Positions 14,001-29,000 of a stretch of DNA of 64,000 nucleotides are shown here, one piece after another (the stretch's first letter is position 1; each line of letters begins with the position of its first letter). Where the stretch lies: NCBI RefSeq assembly GCF_003589595.1, contig NW_020653200.1, positions 8,969,732 to 9,033,731 on the forward strand, in the 5' to 3' direction. Origin of the DNA: Hyposmocoma kahamanoa (taxonomy: Eukaryota > Arthropoda > Insecta > Lepidoptera > Cosmopterigidae). Both the position numbers and the translations under genes were made by a program. The notes under the pieces are model-generated. The model saw only the letters and a list, made by a program, of their open reading frames with translations. It ran no database searches and was not told the DNA's origin.

Positions 14001-17000
14001 ACAGTAGAGGGTACAAATTACGTACTATAAACATAGACACATTATTTAAATATTAATGAATTAGGTGTGTGTGGTCTTAGCTTTCTGATATTTTTTGCTT
14101 ACTATTTTGTAAATGTATGTCTTTCAAGGGAATGCCGCAAACAAGATGCACTAAGTTTGCTTGTTACTAATAAATGAAGATTTATTTAAAGTACATTGTG
14201 TATTAACGACGGTAAATAAGAAATTACTAACGAGGATCTATTAGAAACACGAAGCCAAAGAACGCGGGCCTTAATAACTTGAGTTTTGTATTTTTTGACC
14301 GTCCGTGATACTTACGACGTTTTTCATCACATTTGCGAGGAAATAAATACAATATAAATATGGTTCACAACACAACAATTATGGATTTTGCAAATGGCAG
14401 GTTGTTGTTTTTTTTTTATTAAATTCGTCCATAGATGATACAACTCGAACTAAAATGTTCTAAAAAGCAAACACTCATGCGGTATTGTTAAAAATAGTAT
14501 GTGGCTGAATTGCAATTCAATTTCCGTTTAGATAATATTTTGAGCGAGTTTCAATTTTGAACTTAAGTGACCTCCTTGATTGAACTTGAACCTGACCTAT
14601 GTAAGGAAGTATGTCATGCTACAAATAAAAGAACTCCTTACTGATCATGGCTGTAATCAAGTTAGCCACCATGCAATCATACTATTTACGAGCAAGAATT
14701 TTTTTTATCTACTTATTACTCGATGTTCATAGTTACAACATCGTACACATATACAATGGTATGTAAGCAAAGCAAATAAATACAAGCGTGAGTGTAACTA
14801 TCTTGTTGCAAATATGCCACGACTAATTTGTGAGAGACGTACGCGGCCAATAGTACGTCTATTTCTGTCCACCGTCATACATACCTACATACCTTAGTAT
14901 CACACTATTATTATGATCTTTATAGCTTGTTGACAGTTTATTAAAAATATAACGCATGAATGTCACTAGAATTGTACGTCTAATAAAATTAATACAATAT
15001 TAGTGTTAAATATATATTTATTGTGTATTGTCATAAAACACGATCGTTGTACGTAACGTGCGCCGGCGCCGGCCACGTGAGACGCCATGCCTTTCGCACT
15101 CAGGGCATCATCGCTGTGGTACATACGTGTAGGCGGGAGCGACGCCGACTTGGCGCTACGTGTTTTCATCTATAGTTCTCTATGGCTAGGTCCACCATGC
15201 TAATTTATAACGCAAAATGCAATTTTAATTAATGCAATGCAACGGGTTTTTCGACGTCTTTGTTCAATATATTTGCAATGTTGAAAACAACAATTTTCTA
15301 TTGAAAGATAAATCGTTTCTGCTTTCGACGATTGATGTATGTAGGTAATTAAGAATGAATCATTGACAGGTACGGATTGTACTATTATACGTTGTTATGA
15401 TGTTGCAGCAGTGCAAACTTCTTTTGAAGTGTTTTGTTTTATTTCAATTCTACGACTCATAAATAAACATTCTAGATTGTTGTGTTGTACGTAAGAAGTT
15501 GTGTCTGTAGAATATAAGAACACTAAAACCAATAAAACAATTTTGTGAAGCACAGCTTCTCTTTGGCATCTCCTAGAATCAAATTGCTGCCATATTCGAT
15601 ATTGGGACTAAAGTAATTAATTAGCCGTGACAAAATCGTGTTTTAGCGGCCTAGCGTTATCTACCGTAACCTACATATGTAGTTAAGTAACTAATCGATA
15701 TGCAGCGAAATATACCTATTGTTTCACATAAATTAACACAAATTACATTTCAAATTATTACCTCCAACGCGAAGTTATGTATTTATTACATCACCTATTC
15801 GTATATGATGTTAAAGCAATTTATCTTATTATTTTATTCAAAATGTTAAGTCGGACGTTGCCTAATGACAGCGACGGCTGGGTATAATAGGCCTCCTCTA
15901 AAAATCGCCACAATGGGTGAACCGAATTCACAATGTTGTTTTCGTTCTTACGTGTGCGTGCTTGCGTGCGTGTGTGCCTGTTGACAATAAGCGCAAAATT
16001 CGTCAGGATCTTCAAAACTAAAATCTATCACTACAGATAAAACCTTAACATTGGCAACACAATTAGTTTTCAAGGCATTGATCACAAGAATCTTATAGTG
16101 ACCAGCATCGGAAGACCTGAAACTAGGGCACTATTACAACAAAATACAGTTCGCATATAAATTATCTAGTCCGACAGCGTTTGTGGATTTTTGAATTCTG
16201 TGTAGTGCGAAACCGTTGGTTGGGTTTTGAGTTGGGAATGATAAAGGGACGGAACGTCATTTCTGGAATCAATTTTATGTGCAGTGCTCACATACGGCCG
16301 CAGCTATAATTGTACATTTCTAGTGTATCAATTTATGATATACGAATTCATTAGTGATAGCAAAATACTGGTAGTGTATAGGACGACGCGTAGTCGTTCG
16401 AGTTTATAAACGTATATACTTATACAGGCTGCACCCTCGTCAGTCTGCAGCCTATTCTATGCTTTGCAAAGGCAGACGATAACTGTCCAACGCAATTGCT
16501 AATTATTGTCAAGAAATCCTGTCTAGGAAATGAATTGCGTATTAAATAACTAAAAGCATGTTGCACTGAAAACGCGATTGGATAACTAGCTCTCTATTTT
16601 GTTTGGTCGGAACAATGTGATTGCGTAGATGAAATAATATTGTTCTGAGTATTATTTTTAAGCCCCGACGCAAAACGAGGGGAGTATTAAGTTTCAAGCC
16701 TTGCAACAAAGCCGCTGTTTTATATGACTGATTTCACTTTGTTTTTTTATTACTTGAAGGCTGAATTAATCGGGTTGGTTTTAGCTATCTATGATGAACA
16801 CGCATAGCTAAAACCATCAACTCAGCTGATTAAAGATCTTCAGCTCTTTTGCCAGTTAGTATAAGAGTCTCAGTCATAAATGAATATTTATTTTACTGTC
16901 ACTTGTCCGATCGACTTGAAATTGGAAGTACTACAGAAATCCGATGTCAATGTACCCTTGATCTGATGCTGCAACCAGGACAGTCTGCAGACTTCCAACT

Positions 17001-20000
17001 CCTCAAGTACATTATTAGCAGCAGTAGAGTTCCTTGTGAAAGAGTACGTCCAGGGAAGTCCTGCCACCTTAACTATTTCCGCCGCCAAGCATTAATATGT
17101 GCATTACTGCATTCCGGTTTTAATTAACACGGATTCGTCTTGATGCGATCGTGTTTAATCATACTTGTCGCATTAAACCGATTTTAAACCAGGAGCAGTA
17201 GTCGTCGGCAAGCGTACGGACGCGATCGAAAATTCTTAGGAAGTAGATTCGTTGCCAGGCAGTATGGTGTCGACCCGCGTTGGCACGTAGGTACCTACCG
17301 ATGCGAAACGCACACAACGTCTTTTTTGCTCTTACGTTCATGGCCATAAAGCTTTTTCTGACCGACTTAATGCGATTCTTCGTTAATAAGTGTGGTGACT
17401 CCTTAGGGTGCTGGTGAAATTCCGGTTTTGAAGGGTAAGGGTGCTGGTGAAATTACATGCACATGGGACTTATGCAACTTATGTCTCAGAGTGACAGGCA
17501 CAGTGGCAGTGCCCCTCAGATCTTTGGGATTTAAATCTTTAATGGTCGTATTCCAGAACTCTACACAATGCTCAAGTCAGGATTTGAGCAGACTTGAGTA
17601 TGATTTCAAGCACTGGAAATACGACCCTAATGGCAAGGACTTGAGTATGATTTCTAGTGCTTTGAATCATACTCAAGTCCTGACTCGAGCATTGAGTAGA
17701 GTTCTAGAATACGACCCTGAGTGGCACTGCATCTGCTTACTATCAGGCGCACGTCTTGTTCGTCTCGTCCCTTCATATTATAAACAAAAACTACTTACTG
17801 CAGAACTGGACTTAGTGGATTCGTCTCGAGTAGATGGTGACTTTATTAACTTTTGGAGTATATTGTTTAGTAAACTTAAAAGTTTTAACTTGTTTTTAAA
17901 TTTATTCCCCCTCATATTTCACATAGTTGGAGATTAATAATGCCTTGGGCTATTAAGCAGTTTTTTGATATTTAATTACGTCTTTCATATAAATGCTTTG
18001 TGCACGTTAGGAAATGCATAATGCAGCTATGTGATAAATGTAATGCAAGATGCTTCGCTATGAGAATAGCACCTTTTCATATACTCTCATAACAAAAAAA
18101 ATAGCTAATTAAATTGTTTTTTTTTCTTAATAATATTCAAACACAACTATAAAATAAAGAACAATAAAACTATAAAACAAACTGTGTAATAAACAGAAGG
18201 CATCCGATATTATAAAACAAATAAAAATTGTAATTATTCTTAATGAAATCATGCAATTTTTCCTGTTGCTCTAGACAATTCCTAACAAAACTGCGCCTTC
18301 CTTTACTTTAAAATAGTGATATTGAAAATAGAAATGCTGCGTACATTTTTGTAATTTTTTCTCTCCCGTCATGCCAAAGATACATTATGACGTTTTGATT
18401 ACATAGATATTTACAAAGCAAAAACGCCAGGAGAACGGTACACTCGGGTACAGTGTAATTAATTATATGCTATATATACTGATATAGATACTGACGCTTC
18501 AGGTACGAACACAAGCTACAACAAACATATCACCCTATAAGATTCGGTAGTCAGTAGTCAACAGTAGTTGTAACGAATACGTTATTGTTTTCGATATGGA
18601 AGAAAAAAAACAATAGAAGGGCCTTAAGTCTCGATTACTATCAGAACAGTTGGCATATCGTTAAAAATTTTATTGCAAGTTACGATTTTTTATTTTATAT
18701 TGAAATTTCATTCAATGTGCTGCCATCTAGCGGCAATAGCCGAAAGACGACGAGTGATTAACGTCTATTCTCCAAAAAAAGTCAACCATATTGCAGCGGT
18801 ATAAATACGTTTCATAAAAGCGGTATAAATACGCTTGGCGCAGTAAAGACTTTCAACAAGGGTAAAAAAAGGGTGATAAATTGAACACCACTCACCTAAA
18901 CCTAGAAATTCCAATGCAGCCTGTGTATATTGCGGAAGCACTAACCCAAAAACAGCAGAGATTGTTCTACCATGCTCGGAGATTTGCCGCTGAACATAAG
19001 TACGATTTCTGCTGGACCTTGCGAGGAGTGGTATATCTCCGCAAAAAAGAATCTGCTCCACAAATAAGAATTGACGATGAACTGACACTGCAGGAACTTC
19101 AGAAACAGAAGTGACTAGTTCCCCAAATAATTTTATTTTGCATGTTAAATATTTTCAGTTATTTTTATAGTTTTAATTTTTTCGCAAGTTATTCGTTTTT
19201 GTACCATGTATTTATACTGTTAAATTACTCTTTCCAATACAAACCACACTTCCACACTTACACACACACAAACATTCACAAACACTCCAATAAAATCAGT
19301 GCGCACGCAATTAACGCTGTTTACGATCAATTACAAGTTTCCCATAATCTAAAGTACTTCTACAATACACATAACACTCTATTTTTTTTGCATAAAAAAG
19401 TACATAATGATAAATTACATACCTTGTTTTTAAAATTCGACTTACAAAATGATATAAATAATGAATTAGATCTTTTTTCTGTCTCACAATCTGTGACCTC
19501 CGATGTCGATAACTGCCATCGCCATGTTCCTAAATGCTCCAAACAATTATCAATTATCACTCAAAATATCCGAAGTATAAATTGTAATCTACCTAGTTTC
19601 GAAGTTATATTACAGACACTCAACTTTGATATCGATCTGATAGTACTAACAGAATGTAGATTATCATGTGGCACTGCTCTTCCGGCGTGAGTGGGCTATA
19701 GTGGATTTGCTACTAAAAACAACCCTATCCAAAATGATGGAGTAGTGTTGTTTGTAAACGATCGCCTTTCAGTTACTGTTGAAGAACCACCTTTCCAGGA
19801 AGGAAATTGCCTTATTTTAAAAATTGACACGACCATAGCACTCATTGCAATTTATCGATCTCCCTCATATAAAGATATTAGTAATTTCCTTCTCTCACTT
19901 GATTGTATCTTAAAAACTCTATCTGAATTTAGTAATATAATATTGACCGGGGACATTAACATCGCGATTAATAACAAAGTATTTGTAGAAGAACATACTG

Positions 20001-23000
20001 ACAAGTATTTAAACTTAGTCGCTAGTCACGGTCTTCTTCCAGCCCATACTTTTGTGACAAGGGAAGAAAGTGGTACTTGCATTGACCATGTCCTTCTGAA
20101 AACGAATTTTGCAGCTAAAACTATAGTTTTAAACTCTACTGTAACTGATCATAAGGCTGTACTCACATTGATCAAATCGGATAGTCCTAAGCAGATTCCA
20201 AATAAATATTATACTAAAGTTGATATGGAAGGATTGTCCTTGGATATTTTAAATATTAACCTAGTACCAATCTACTCGTCTATTGATCCAAATTATTCTA
20301 TGAGCTATTTAGTGGACAACTTGATAATTGCTTTAACGAAAAATACTCACATGAAAGTGTTACCCAGACAAAAGAAGCTTTTAAAACCTTGGATGACGCC
20401 TGGATTACTAAGATGTATCCGACATCGAGACAAATTACATAAAAAACACAGGTCGCATCCTACAAATGAATATAATAAGTTGACGTATACGCGTTATCGA
20501 AACTATTGTAATTTATTAATAAAAAAGTTGAAAAGAGCTTATGATAAGGAACAAATTTTCAAGGCAGGAAACAATAATAAAAAACTTTGGGAAGCTATCA
20601 ATAACATCACTTTCAGGAAGAACTTATCTGACAATGATACTCAATTACTTAGCCTTGACAATACATCTCAATCATCGGCTAACGTTGTTAATAATTATTT
20701 TGTTAATGTAGCTGCTGCACTGGCAAAGAAATTTCAAACTGACCCTCTTGCTTCCAAATGCTGTGACACAGATTCTGCTGCAAGTTTAAACTCTTTTATG
20801 TTGCTAGACACGGACGAAGCTGAAGTCGAAGAATTAATCATGAACCTAAAGTATAACAGCTCGGTGGGTTGGGATAAGATCTCAAATCGGATACTGAAAG
20901 ATTTTATAAATTTCCTTGTGCCGCCCTTGACTCACATTTTTAATCATTGCTTTCGCTCTGGTATTTTCCCTGAAGTTCTAAAGAAAGCTGTTATCAGGCC
21001 CATTTATAAAGGTGGTGACAAAAAAGTTATACCTAATTATAGGCCAATCGCACTTCTACCATCCGTCTCGAAACTTCTGGAAAAACTTATCAACATCAGA
21101 TTGGTCAACTATATTGAAAAACAGGGCTTTCTTTCAGAACACCAATTTAGTTTTCGGAAAGGTAAATCAACAGCTGACGCGGTTCATACTTTGACTAACT
21201 TTGTTGCAGCATCGTTGAATGACGGTAAAAAGTGCATCGGTGTTTTTATAGATTTGGCAAAAGCCTTTGATACGGTATCTTTCCCAATCTTACTGAACAA
21301 GCTGGAAGAAATTGGCATTCGCGGCTGTCAACTGTCTCTTTTTAAAAGCTACCTAACTAACAGATACCAATGTGTTAAAATCGGTGATTTTACTAGTAGT
21401 GATCGTATTGTAAGCTATGGGGTGCCACAGGGTAGCAACCTGGGTCCTACGCTATTTTTAATTTATGTAAACCAGTTGTGCCAGATTGATCTCAGTCATG
21501 GAAGGATTGTTGCATATGCAGATGATACTGCAACACTCGTTCTTGGGCGGAAGTGGTCAAAAATGCTCAACATGGTCTCAACAAGGTTTCAGCTTGGCTC
21601 TACAGAAATGCGCCTTCATTAAATACTGATAAAACCAAATTTTTAACGTTCTCTATCCGGTCTACTAAAAGATTTGATAATATGAATATTATTGCTCATA
21701 CCTGTTTTGGATGTAATGTGGAATGTGACTGTAAGCCATTAGCTCAAGTGCCTTCGATTAAATATCTTGGTGTCCTCATAGACCAAAATCTTAATTTTAA
21801 AGAACGCATCAATCTTGTAAGTGGTAGAGTTCGTAAACTGATGTTTTTCTTTAAAACCCTTCGACATGTCATGGAATTTAACTTGTTGAAACGAATTTAT
21901 TACGCACTTTGCCAATCACTTTGCACATATTGTATTGGCTCCTGGGGTGGTGCACCAAAAACCACCACCAGCGCAAAGGGCCATTTTGAAACTATGTACA
22001 TTCCGACCATATTTGTACCCTACAACTTTACTGTATAAATCTTGTGGGGTTCTAAGCATAAGACAACTTTTCATTTTATGCACTTTACTGAAAAAACATA
22101 AAGAACTTGTTGTTGACCCTACCATCTTACAGAAAAGGCGCTTTGATATAGTCTGTAACCAAGAATACACGATACGTACGAGCTTCATTCAAAGATTTTT
22201 CATATTCCTAGGTACGTATGTATACAATAAAATTAATAAGGAGCTATCTATTTATACATTAAACAATATTCAATGTAAAAGGAAGATTAACTCTTGGTTA
22301 CTTGGTCTAGGATATGATAATACTGAAGCTATATGTGAAATAACTCAATAGTATTATTATTTCAATAGTATCTTTTTGGTCACCGCTCCTGATTCTCTTA
22401 ATTGTCGCTTAATGCGTGCCCTGACACATTTCACCCACTTTCACCACAATTATTTTGTATGTCTGTACATTGTTTGTTTAAAGTAAATAAACATTATTAT
22501 TATTATTATTATTATATAACAAAAAATCTACTACTCTAAACAATTTGAAAATTTATTAAAATAAAATTAAATACGACTTAACGATGATATGAAACACCAC
22601 CATTGATATGCACTCCAAAGGAGCCAAGTAAGGCATTATTCCACGATTTTTGAGATTTTGCGCGAGATAAATTGACACGACCATATCGAACAAAGCAAGA
22701 ATTGCGGACTGAGCTCAAGTATGCGGAACTTCGCGTAGTGTTAGTACACGTTTGGCGCCCCACTGAGCACTTCTACTGTATTTATTGTTGTGTTATCGGT
22801 CAATAATAATTCATCGCACCCATTGACCTACCGCACCACAGCAATCGGTCAGTTGTCAAATTAAAACGAGGAAGCCAAATTAGAGATTCGTTGCTAAACA
22901 CAGAACTGTTTGTATTATAAAATAAAATTAGTAGGTAAATGCAGGATGCGGTTGATATAATACGAATAAAAAAATATTAATTAAAAACAATCACGTTCAT

Positions 23001-26000
23001 TTTCACAATTGAAACATAGATTCAACTAATATATTCTCGTAATTTTGACCAATTTCCATGTTAAATCTTGACATCTGAAATAAAGAATATCAATGGTAGA
23101 TAATTATGTTCCTGTCTGAACTTTATGTTCCTGACAGGTAACTAAAAAAATTATACGGCAGTATAATCAATATTACTCGTTGTGTTAAATGTGTGATAGA
23201 AATATGCGGTTGTGTGTATTTTACAATTTACACTTCTATTTACCATTATTAGTGTTTGGCGAATCAATCGGAAGATTCCCGCGCGAGTTTCGTTCAGAAT
23301 CAGCGCGTGCAGTACTCGGCCTGCTTAATGGGTTCCTGCTCACGACCACCTACAGGGGTCTCATCGTAGTTGTCTCACAGAACGTGCAGAACCACCTTGG
23401 ATACACAGAGGTAAGGATTAATAAATTTGAACTCTGGCATGTAAAAGTTTATTTTTTAATTTTCCAACATGACTTGTACTTGTACAAATAGTCTGACTCT
23501 GTATGATGTATTTCTGTATTTCACTATACTCTAATGGTTTGGCTTTTAGTAACATTTAGTAAAATACGGCCGATGTGCCAGTGCTTTTTTTTATAATATC
23601 AAGTGACGGGGCAAAATATATAGTATTACCACCATATACAGGCATGTAGGCCTTACCATTATGCGCACGACTTGTTCGAGATGTTCGCTTGAGATATATA
23701 AATAACATAAGCATTTTTCAATTGGCTTAACTTCAAATGCCTCCGTGGCCGAAAGGTTACCATGCTGGACTGCCTGCCACGCAGAGGTTCCGGGTTCGCT
23801 TCCCGGGCCGGGAGAAATATTTCTGTGGCTTACGTTTATTTATTTCGTGAGTTTGGGTGTAATTTGTGTATGTCTATGTGTGTGTTCATGGCACCCGGGA
23901 TACAGGTTTTCCCTTGTCGAAGTTACGAGTGCGTTATAAAAAAAATTTAGACTTGAATAACATTTAACGTTCACATTGCATAATGCTTTTTGTTACTGTT
24001 GCTCCGAAATGAAAATCGATACTATATCACAGATAATATAATTAATGTGAAACTATTATGTTTGGCAATTTGAAATGTCATTATCATACACGTAATATTA
24101 ATCAATGCCGAACCATACCGAGCGGTAACTGCATATGCTGTCTACTTGTATAAAAATTGTACTGTCGAAGAGATTTTACAATAAATTGTAAGGCCTACAT
24201 GCCTGTCCATAACAGTTGCAGTGCCACTCAGAGCTTTAAATCGCAAAGATCTGAGGTGCACTGCCACTGCGCCCATCACTCTAAGATATAAGTTGACAAG
24301 TCCCATTTGTCGAATTTCACCAGCACCTTCACCAGCGCATAAGAAGCGCACACCTTAGCATGTACAAAAAAAAAGTATGAGACGCCGTTGGTTCGTATAA
24401 CCCGTTCGAAACGTGTTTTTGCATTGAGAATTGTTATAAAGAAAGAAAATAATTTACATTTAAGCCATTGGACAGATCTCGATTACTTATTGTGGTTCAA
24501 AATGCTTTAAGGTCAAATTTTCCATATAATTGCAAACTACATTAGCAAACGGGTTAACTGTCATTTGCTCAAAAAATTGACGAAAAGAATGTCGAAATTA
24601 CATTAACATCCCCTTGATGAATGAAATTGGGGTGCTTCCGGAGGGGTGGCTAAAATACTAACAGCGTTCACCCTCTGTATGGCTATACATTTGGCAAAAC
24701 TGGACGTTGGTTATGCGTTGATTAGTATGATGAGACATAATGAACTCAAATCGTTAGTATTATAGACAACAAACGCCCGTAGACTTGGTTATGTGACTGA
24801 TACTTTTCAAACTTATATTTTTATTCTCAGTTGGATCTCCTCGGGCAGAACATTTTCAGTATAATTCACGTAGAAGATCAGCAGACTTTGAAAGATAACT
24901 TAATGCCTAAAAGCTACATGCTGGGGTCTAATGGAGAACTGCTGGTGCCAGATGAACCGGATGGTGTACAGAAAGTCTGTGAAGCACTGGCGAGGGAGAA
25001 ACGTCAATTTGTTATAAGGTGAGAAAACAACCAGTAGCATATTCGGTTACGTAAGGTGATCCCTGCACAGGTAAAGTACATGAAGATAAAATTATCTTTA
25101 TCTTTATGAGTACAATTTATACTTTTTCACCAGGTTGTTACTAGTAATAAAGCTGACATGAAAAGTTCGCTGAGTTAGGGAACATCTTAAGCTGCGCTAA
25201 TGCTAAATTCGAGTATTTGGCGTGCTTTGAAATGCGTAGTTTTATCGGTCATAGATCGCTATAATATCCTTATATGGCCATCAATCACTGATACACTGAT
25301 TTGTTAAAACTTGGGGATTCTTCTTAAGTATCGAAATTTACTTTCATTGACTATGTCTTTCTGTTTACCAGTTTTAATACTTCTTTATACCTATGTATAT
25401 AAAAAAAATTTGTAAAGTAAAAAAGAAAACTTTATTTATTGAATATCATAATGTTTTATTACCATCGTGTCTATATATCTTTTTGCAAAAATACACTACT
25501 TAGACCGAACCACTGTCTGTTGCCATGCTAGTCAGATCGAGGTAATTTTTCTGTGTTATTCTATCTTATCAATATTAATAATATATCTGTATCAATAATA
25601 AAAAGTAAACTTTATCGTCGTCTTAGAGTGAATACGTCGTATGTGATTGATATGTAATTTTTCAGGACGAAAATTTGAATGTGGGGTAAAAAGTAGTAAA
25701 CGCAATGATGTATCAGTAAAAACGAAATATGTGAAAACGCGTATTCGAGATTTTCACTCTGTCTAAGATGTTACTAATACTTCCAAAATATTTACACCTT
25801 GTACAAATTGTAGATTCATATCATATTTATTCACATAGAATTCATTAGCCTGGATTAATATGAAATTTGCCCAAGGCATTACCCTATGGCAATTAAATTC
25901 ATTATCCCCAGAACAGTTTGAGTATTGCCCACTCAAATCAATTAAATATAAACGAGAGAGCTAACGAAGTACCAGGTTTAATAAACTGAAATTAGTATTT

Positions 26001-29000
26001 ACTTTATGCATCCGCAACAGTTACATACACAATATTATAGTTATCTTAACGTTGTTGCCGATATCATCAATTAGTGGAAGAGTGTAAGGGTGATTAGGAT
26101 TTAGAGGGAGCTAAAACGAAGCCAGCGTCCCGTGGATGTTTTTCCCGCGGGCGTTGACGACGGCAGCAAAGCAAAAGTCCAGGGTCCCAAGACTGCTAGT
26201 TTAAATCATCCTGGCTGTGTGTATATGAATTGTCAATACGAGGATTTGGTGGATGGAACAAATGGAATGGAACGTTTGATATTCTTCTAAATTTTAAGAG
26301 TAGTAGTAGCTACCATTCAACTGCCATTGCAATTTTTTTGGTATTCTGCTCTTCGATGGCGAGTCCATGATACGTCGCCGATGTAGTTTACTAATATTAT
26401 ATATATTTAATTCGAAGACTAAATAGCTCGTTAAACGAGTTAAAAATTAAAGATATGCATAGTAATTACTATAATATATTTGGTAAGGCAACATCAATCA
26501 TTAGGGATTGGATGAATGAATGTTAGTACTACCGTTCCACAGACACTATTGAGACTCAAATGCCAATGCAACTAGGGTTGTTGCTGGTTAAGGGTTTTCC
26601 ACATCAGCGAATGCGGCTGCATTCTCATAAGCTGATGTGGAAAACTGATTTTTACTTGAAATTATTGATTTGTACGTGGAATGCTGATTTTTACTTTAAC
26701 ATTAGTAGGTGCTGATGCGAATGATGATTTTATTTATTTCAAAAAAATCGTGAAAAATGTACAGATATTGAATCTACATTTTCATGTAGATTTCAGCCTT
26801 TTCAATTATTTTGTTTTTTTATTATAAATAAATAAAACTAAAAAATCAATCAACCTGTGTAGCTTATATAGGTATGCTGATATTTTCTCAAAGAACGACA
26901 GACGAGATGCTTTTTTGGCTTGCAGTCTGTTTTTGGATGGTTTGTAAATTAATGTTACGATGCAAATATCCGCAATGAATATCAACATCAAAGAACGCGG
27001 ATGCTGATGCATGCGGATTTTTTAATTCATGCGGATTGCAAAATGATCTCTGTGGAGTCATGATGTGGAATGGAATCATGATGACCAGCCCCATATCTTT
27101 TACGTTAATTTTGATTATAGTGACCCTCCCTAGCGACCCTTAGGGTACACGAGAAGGGCTCTATAACCTGTGCGCGCACAGGAACCTTAGAAGTTCAGGT
27201 TCTGACCCCAGATCAGCTAGTGTACAGGGTTGCCACAGACCTCTGTCACTTGACTTCATCCGGATTTCTAGAGGCTAGTGCCTCGGGAGAGCTGCCCCGG
27301 GTGCACGTACAGTCCCCTCCCTATTTTCCAGAAAAGTACCGGCTGTAGGGACGCTCACTTCCCGTTGCGTATTGCACAACTAGCGGTTGCCACCTCTAAG
27401 CCGTCGACTCTAAACTCCACTACCAAATCTCCTCATTGGTGACGGAAAAACGATGTCTCTCCAGTCCCCAATAAACTAAGCGGCTGGAAGGACCGGAGGA
27501 TATCTAGCTTATCCTCTACTAGCTCTCCGAGCTAGTGCCGGAGATGCCAGTGGCAGTGTCCTGCGATAATGTCCGCACATAGCTTCCAATTTAAAAGGCA
27601 ACTCACGTGGCCCGCGCGTCTCCTCGCTTCAGGCCCTCTACTAAACCGCTACTAAGACTCGCTATAGAGACGGCCCAGCCACATGGAACCGGGGCAGACA
27701 AACATGTCCGTCTCTACAGCTCACCACAAACTCCAGTGAGTCCACACCCAAATCCGAGTCCACCAGAGACACCCGTGAAGGCGTATCACTGGCGCAGTGA
27801 TTGGCCCGGACGCCCGCTGTACCCTGGTCTTGCCGTCGAGCCTATAGTCTCTCCGGAAGACCTTATCTCGCGAGTCGGTAGATAGGAACATGATGACCTG
27901 TGGTTTGAAGTAAATTAGCGGACTTGGGACTCTGACGTATTTCCATTAAATTAATCTTCGGAAATGTTTCCTCATTTTCCATTTGTATTTGTGTTTGATT
28001 TCAATGTTTTCAATTGTTATAAATATTTTTTTTACAATATCAAGTGGCGGGACGAACAAGTCGTGCATCTAATGGTAAGCTACACGTCTGTCCATGACAA
28101 TTACAGTGCCACTCAGAGCTATAAATTGCAAAGATCTGAGGGGCACTGCCACTGCGCCCGTCACCCTGAGACTTAAGTTGACAAGTCCCATGTGCCTGCA
28201 ATTTCATCAGCACCCTTACCCTTCAAAACTGGAACACAGTAATGCTAACATTACTGCTTGGCGGCAGAAATAGGTAAGGTGGCAGCACTACCCTGGACGA
28301 ACTCTTTCACAAGGAGCTCTACTGCTACTAAATATAGTGAAGGAATAAAGGAAATATAATATTAATATTAGACATGACTGGTTGAAGACTACAGTCTCAC
28401 CTCAGTCAACCGTGACCATGGAAGATGTAAAGGGCCCGAATGATGAAGGAATCGGTTTGTTTGAAAAAACAAATATACGCGATTTAAATCGGGAAAAATA
28501 GTTTCATTTCCTATGTGTAACAATCGCGAAAACCTAAGAACTCGATAAATAAAGGAAACTTATAAAATGAATTCAGTTGTAAATTATTTAGTTATTCTAC
28601 CTACATATGTATAGCTTTGAATGGGTTCTAGTGGGCTTTGATTAAGACTTTGATCCTACTCGATCCAAAGTCGCATTGTGAAATTAAAAAAGTCGAATAT
28701 CAGACGTTGGACCGGATGAAGCCTGAAATAAAACCTACACAATATATCCACTGCATCGACGCCACTTCGTGTCCTTAAACGCCAGATATAAAATCAATAC
28801 CGTAACTAATATAGTTGTAACATTGATTGTAATGAATATTATGATGTTTTATGTTATGTAAAGTCTTACCTCTATATCTATCCGACCATGAAACTGCACA
28901 ACTGTTAAAATACCCCGTAAAATCGAAAGGAGATAAACCCAGGGCACATTTCATTTATAAAAAAGATTATAGTACTGACAATATTTCGAAATTCCACCAG

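Larger units (their letters stand above)
17014..17790 (-). mobile_element. Dispersed repeat family A, copy 3, interrupted twice
   Basis: Reading on the minus strand, family A begins near 17790 (inverse of cttcatattataaa), is interrupted by a palindromic MITE (17543-17717), continues, is interrupted again by a 297-bp insertion (17122-17418), and ends with the inverse of ctctactgctgctaa at 17014. The open frame at 17428-17937 comes from these repeats and is not a gene. Confidence 0.75.
18870..22515 (+). mobile_element. Non-LTR retrotransposon (EN-RT LINE), 5'-truncated and broken
   Basis: The copy holds the end of ORF1, an ORF2 with endonuclease and reverse transcriptase, and a 3' end with AATAAA and a (TTA)n tail (22494-22515). 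The layout fits the Jockey/CR1 group of LINEs; the exact clade is not determined. It lies in Met intron 1 in the same orientation as the gene. A target duplication was not found. Confidence 0.88.

Noticed and set aside
17428..17937. 169-codon open frame on the plus strand
   Set aside because: It runs through minus-strand repeat family A and a palindromic MITE; no protein domain.
23745..23820. Possible tRNA gene
   Set aside because: The head continues into a SINE body shared with 63238-63396, and the tRNA fold is incomplete.
27607..27885. 92-codon Pro/Arg-rich frame
   Set aside because: Explained by GC-rich composition; no recognised domain. The block itself is reported as unusual.
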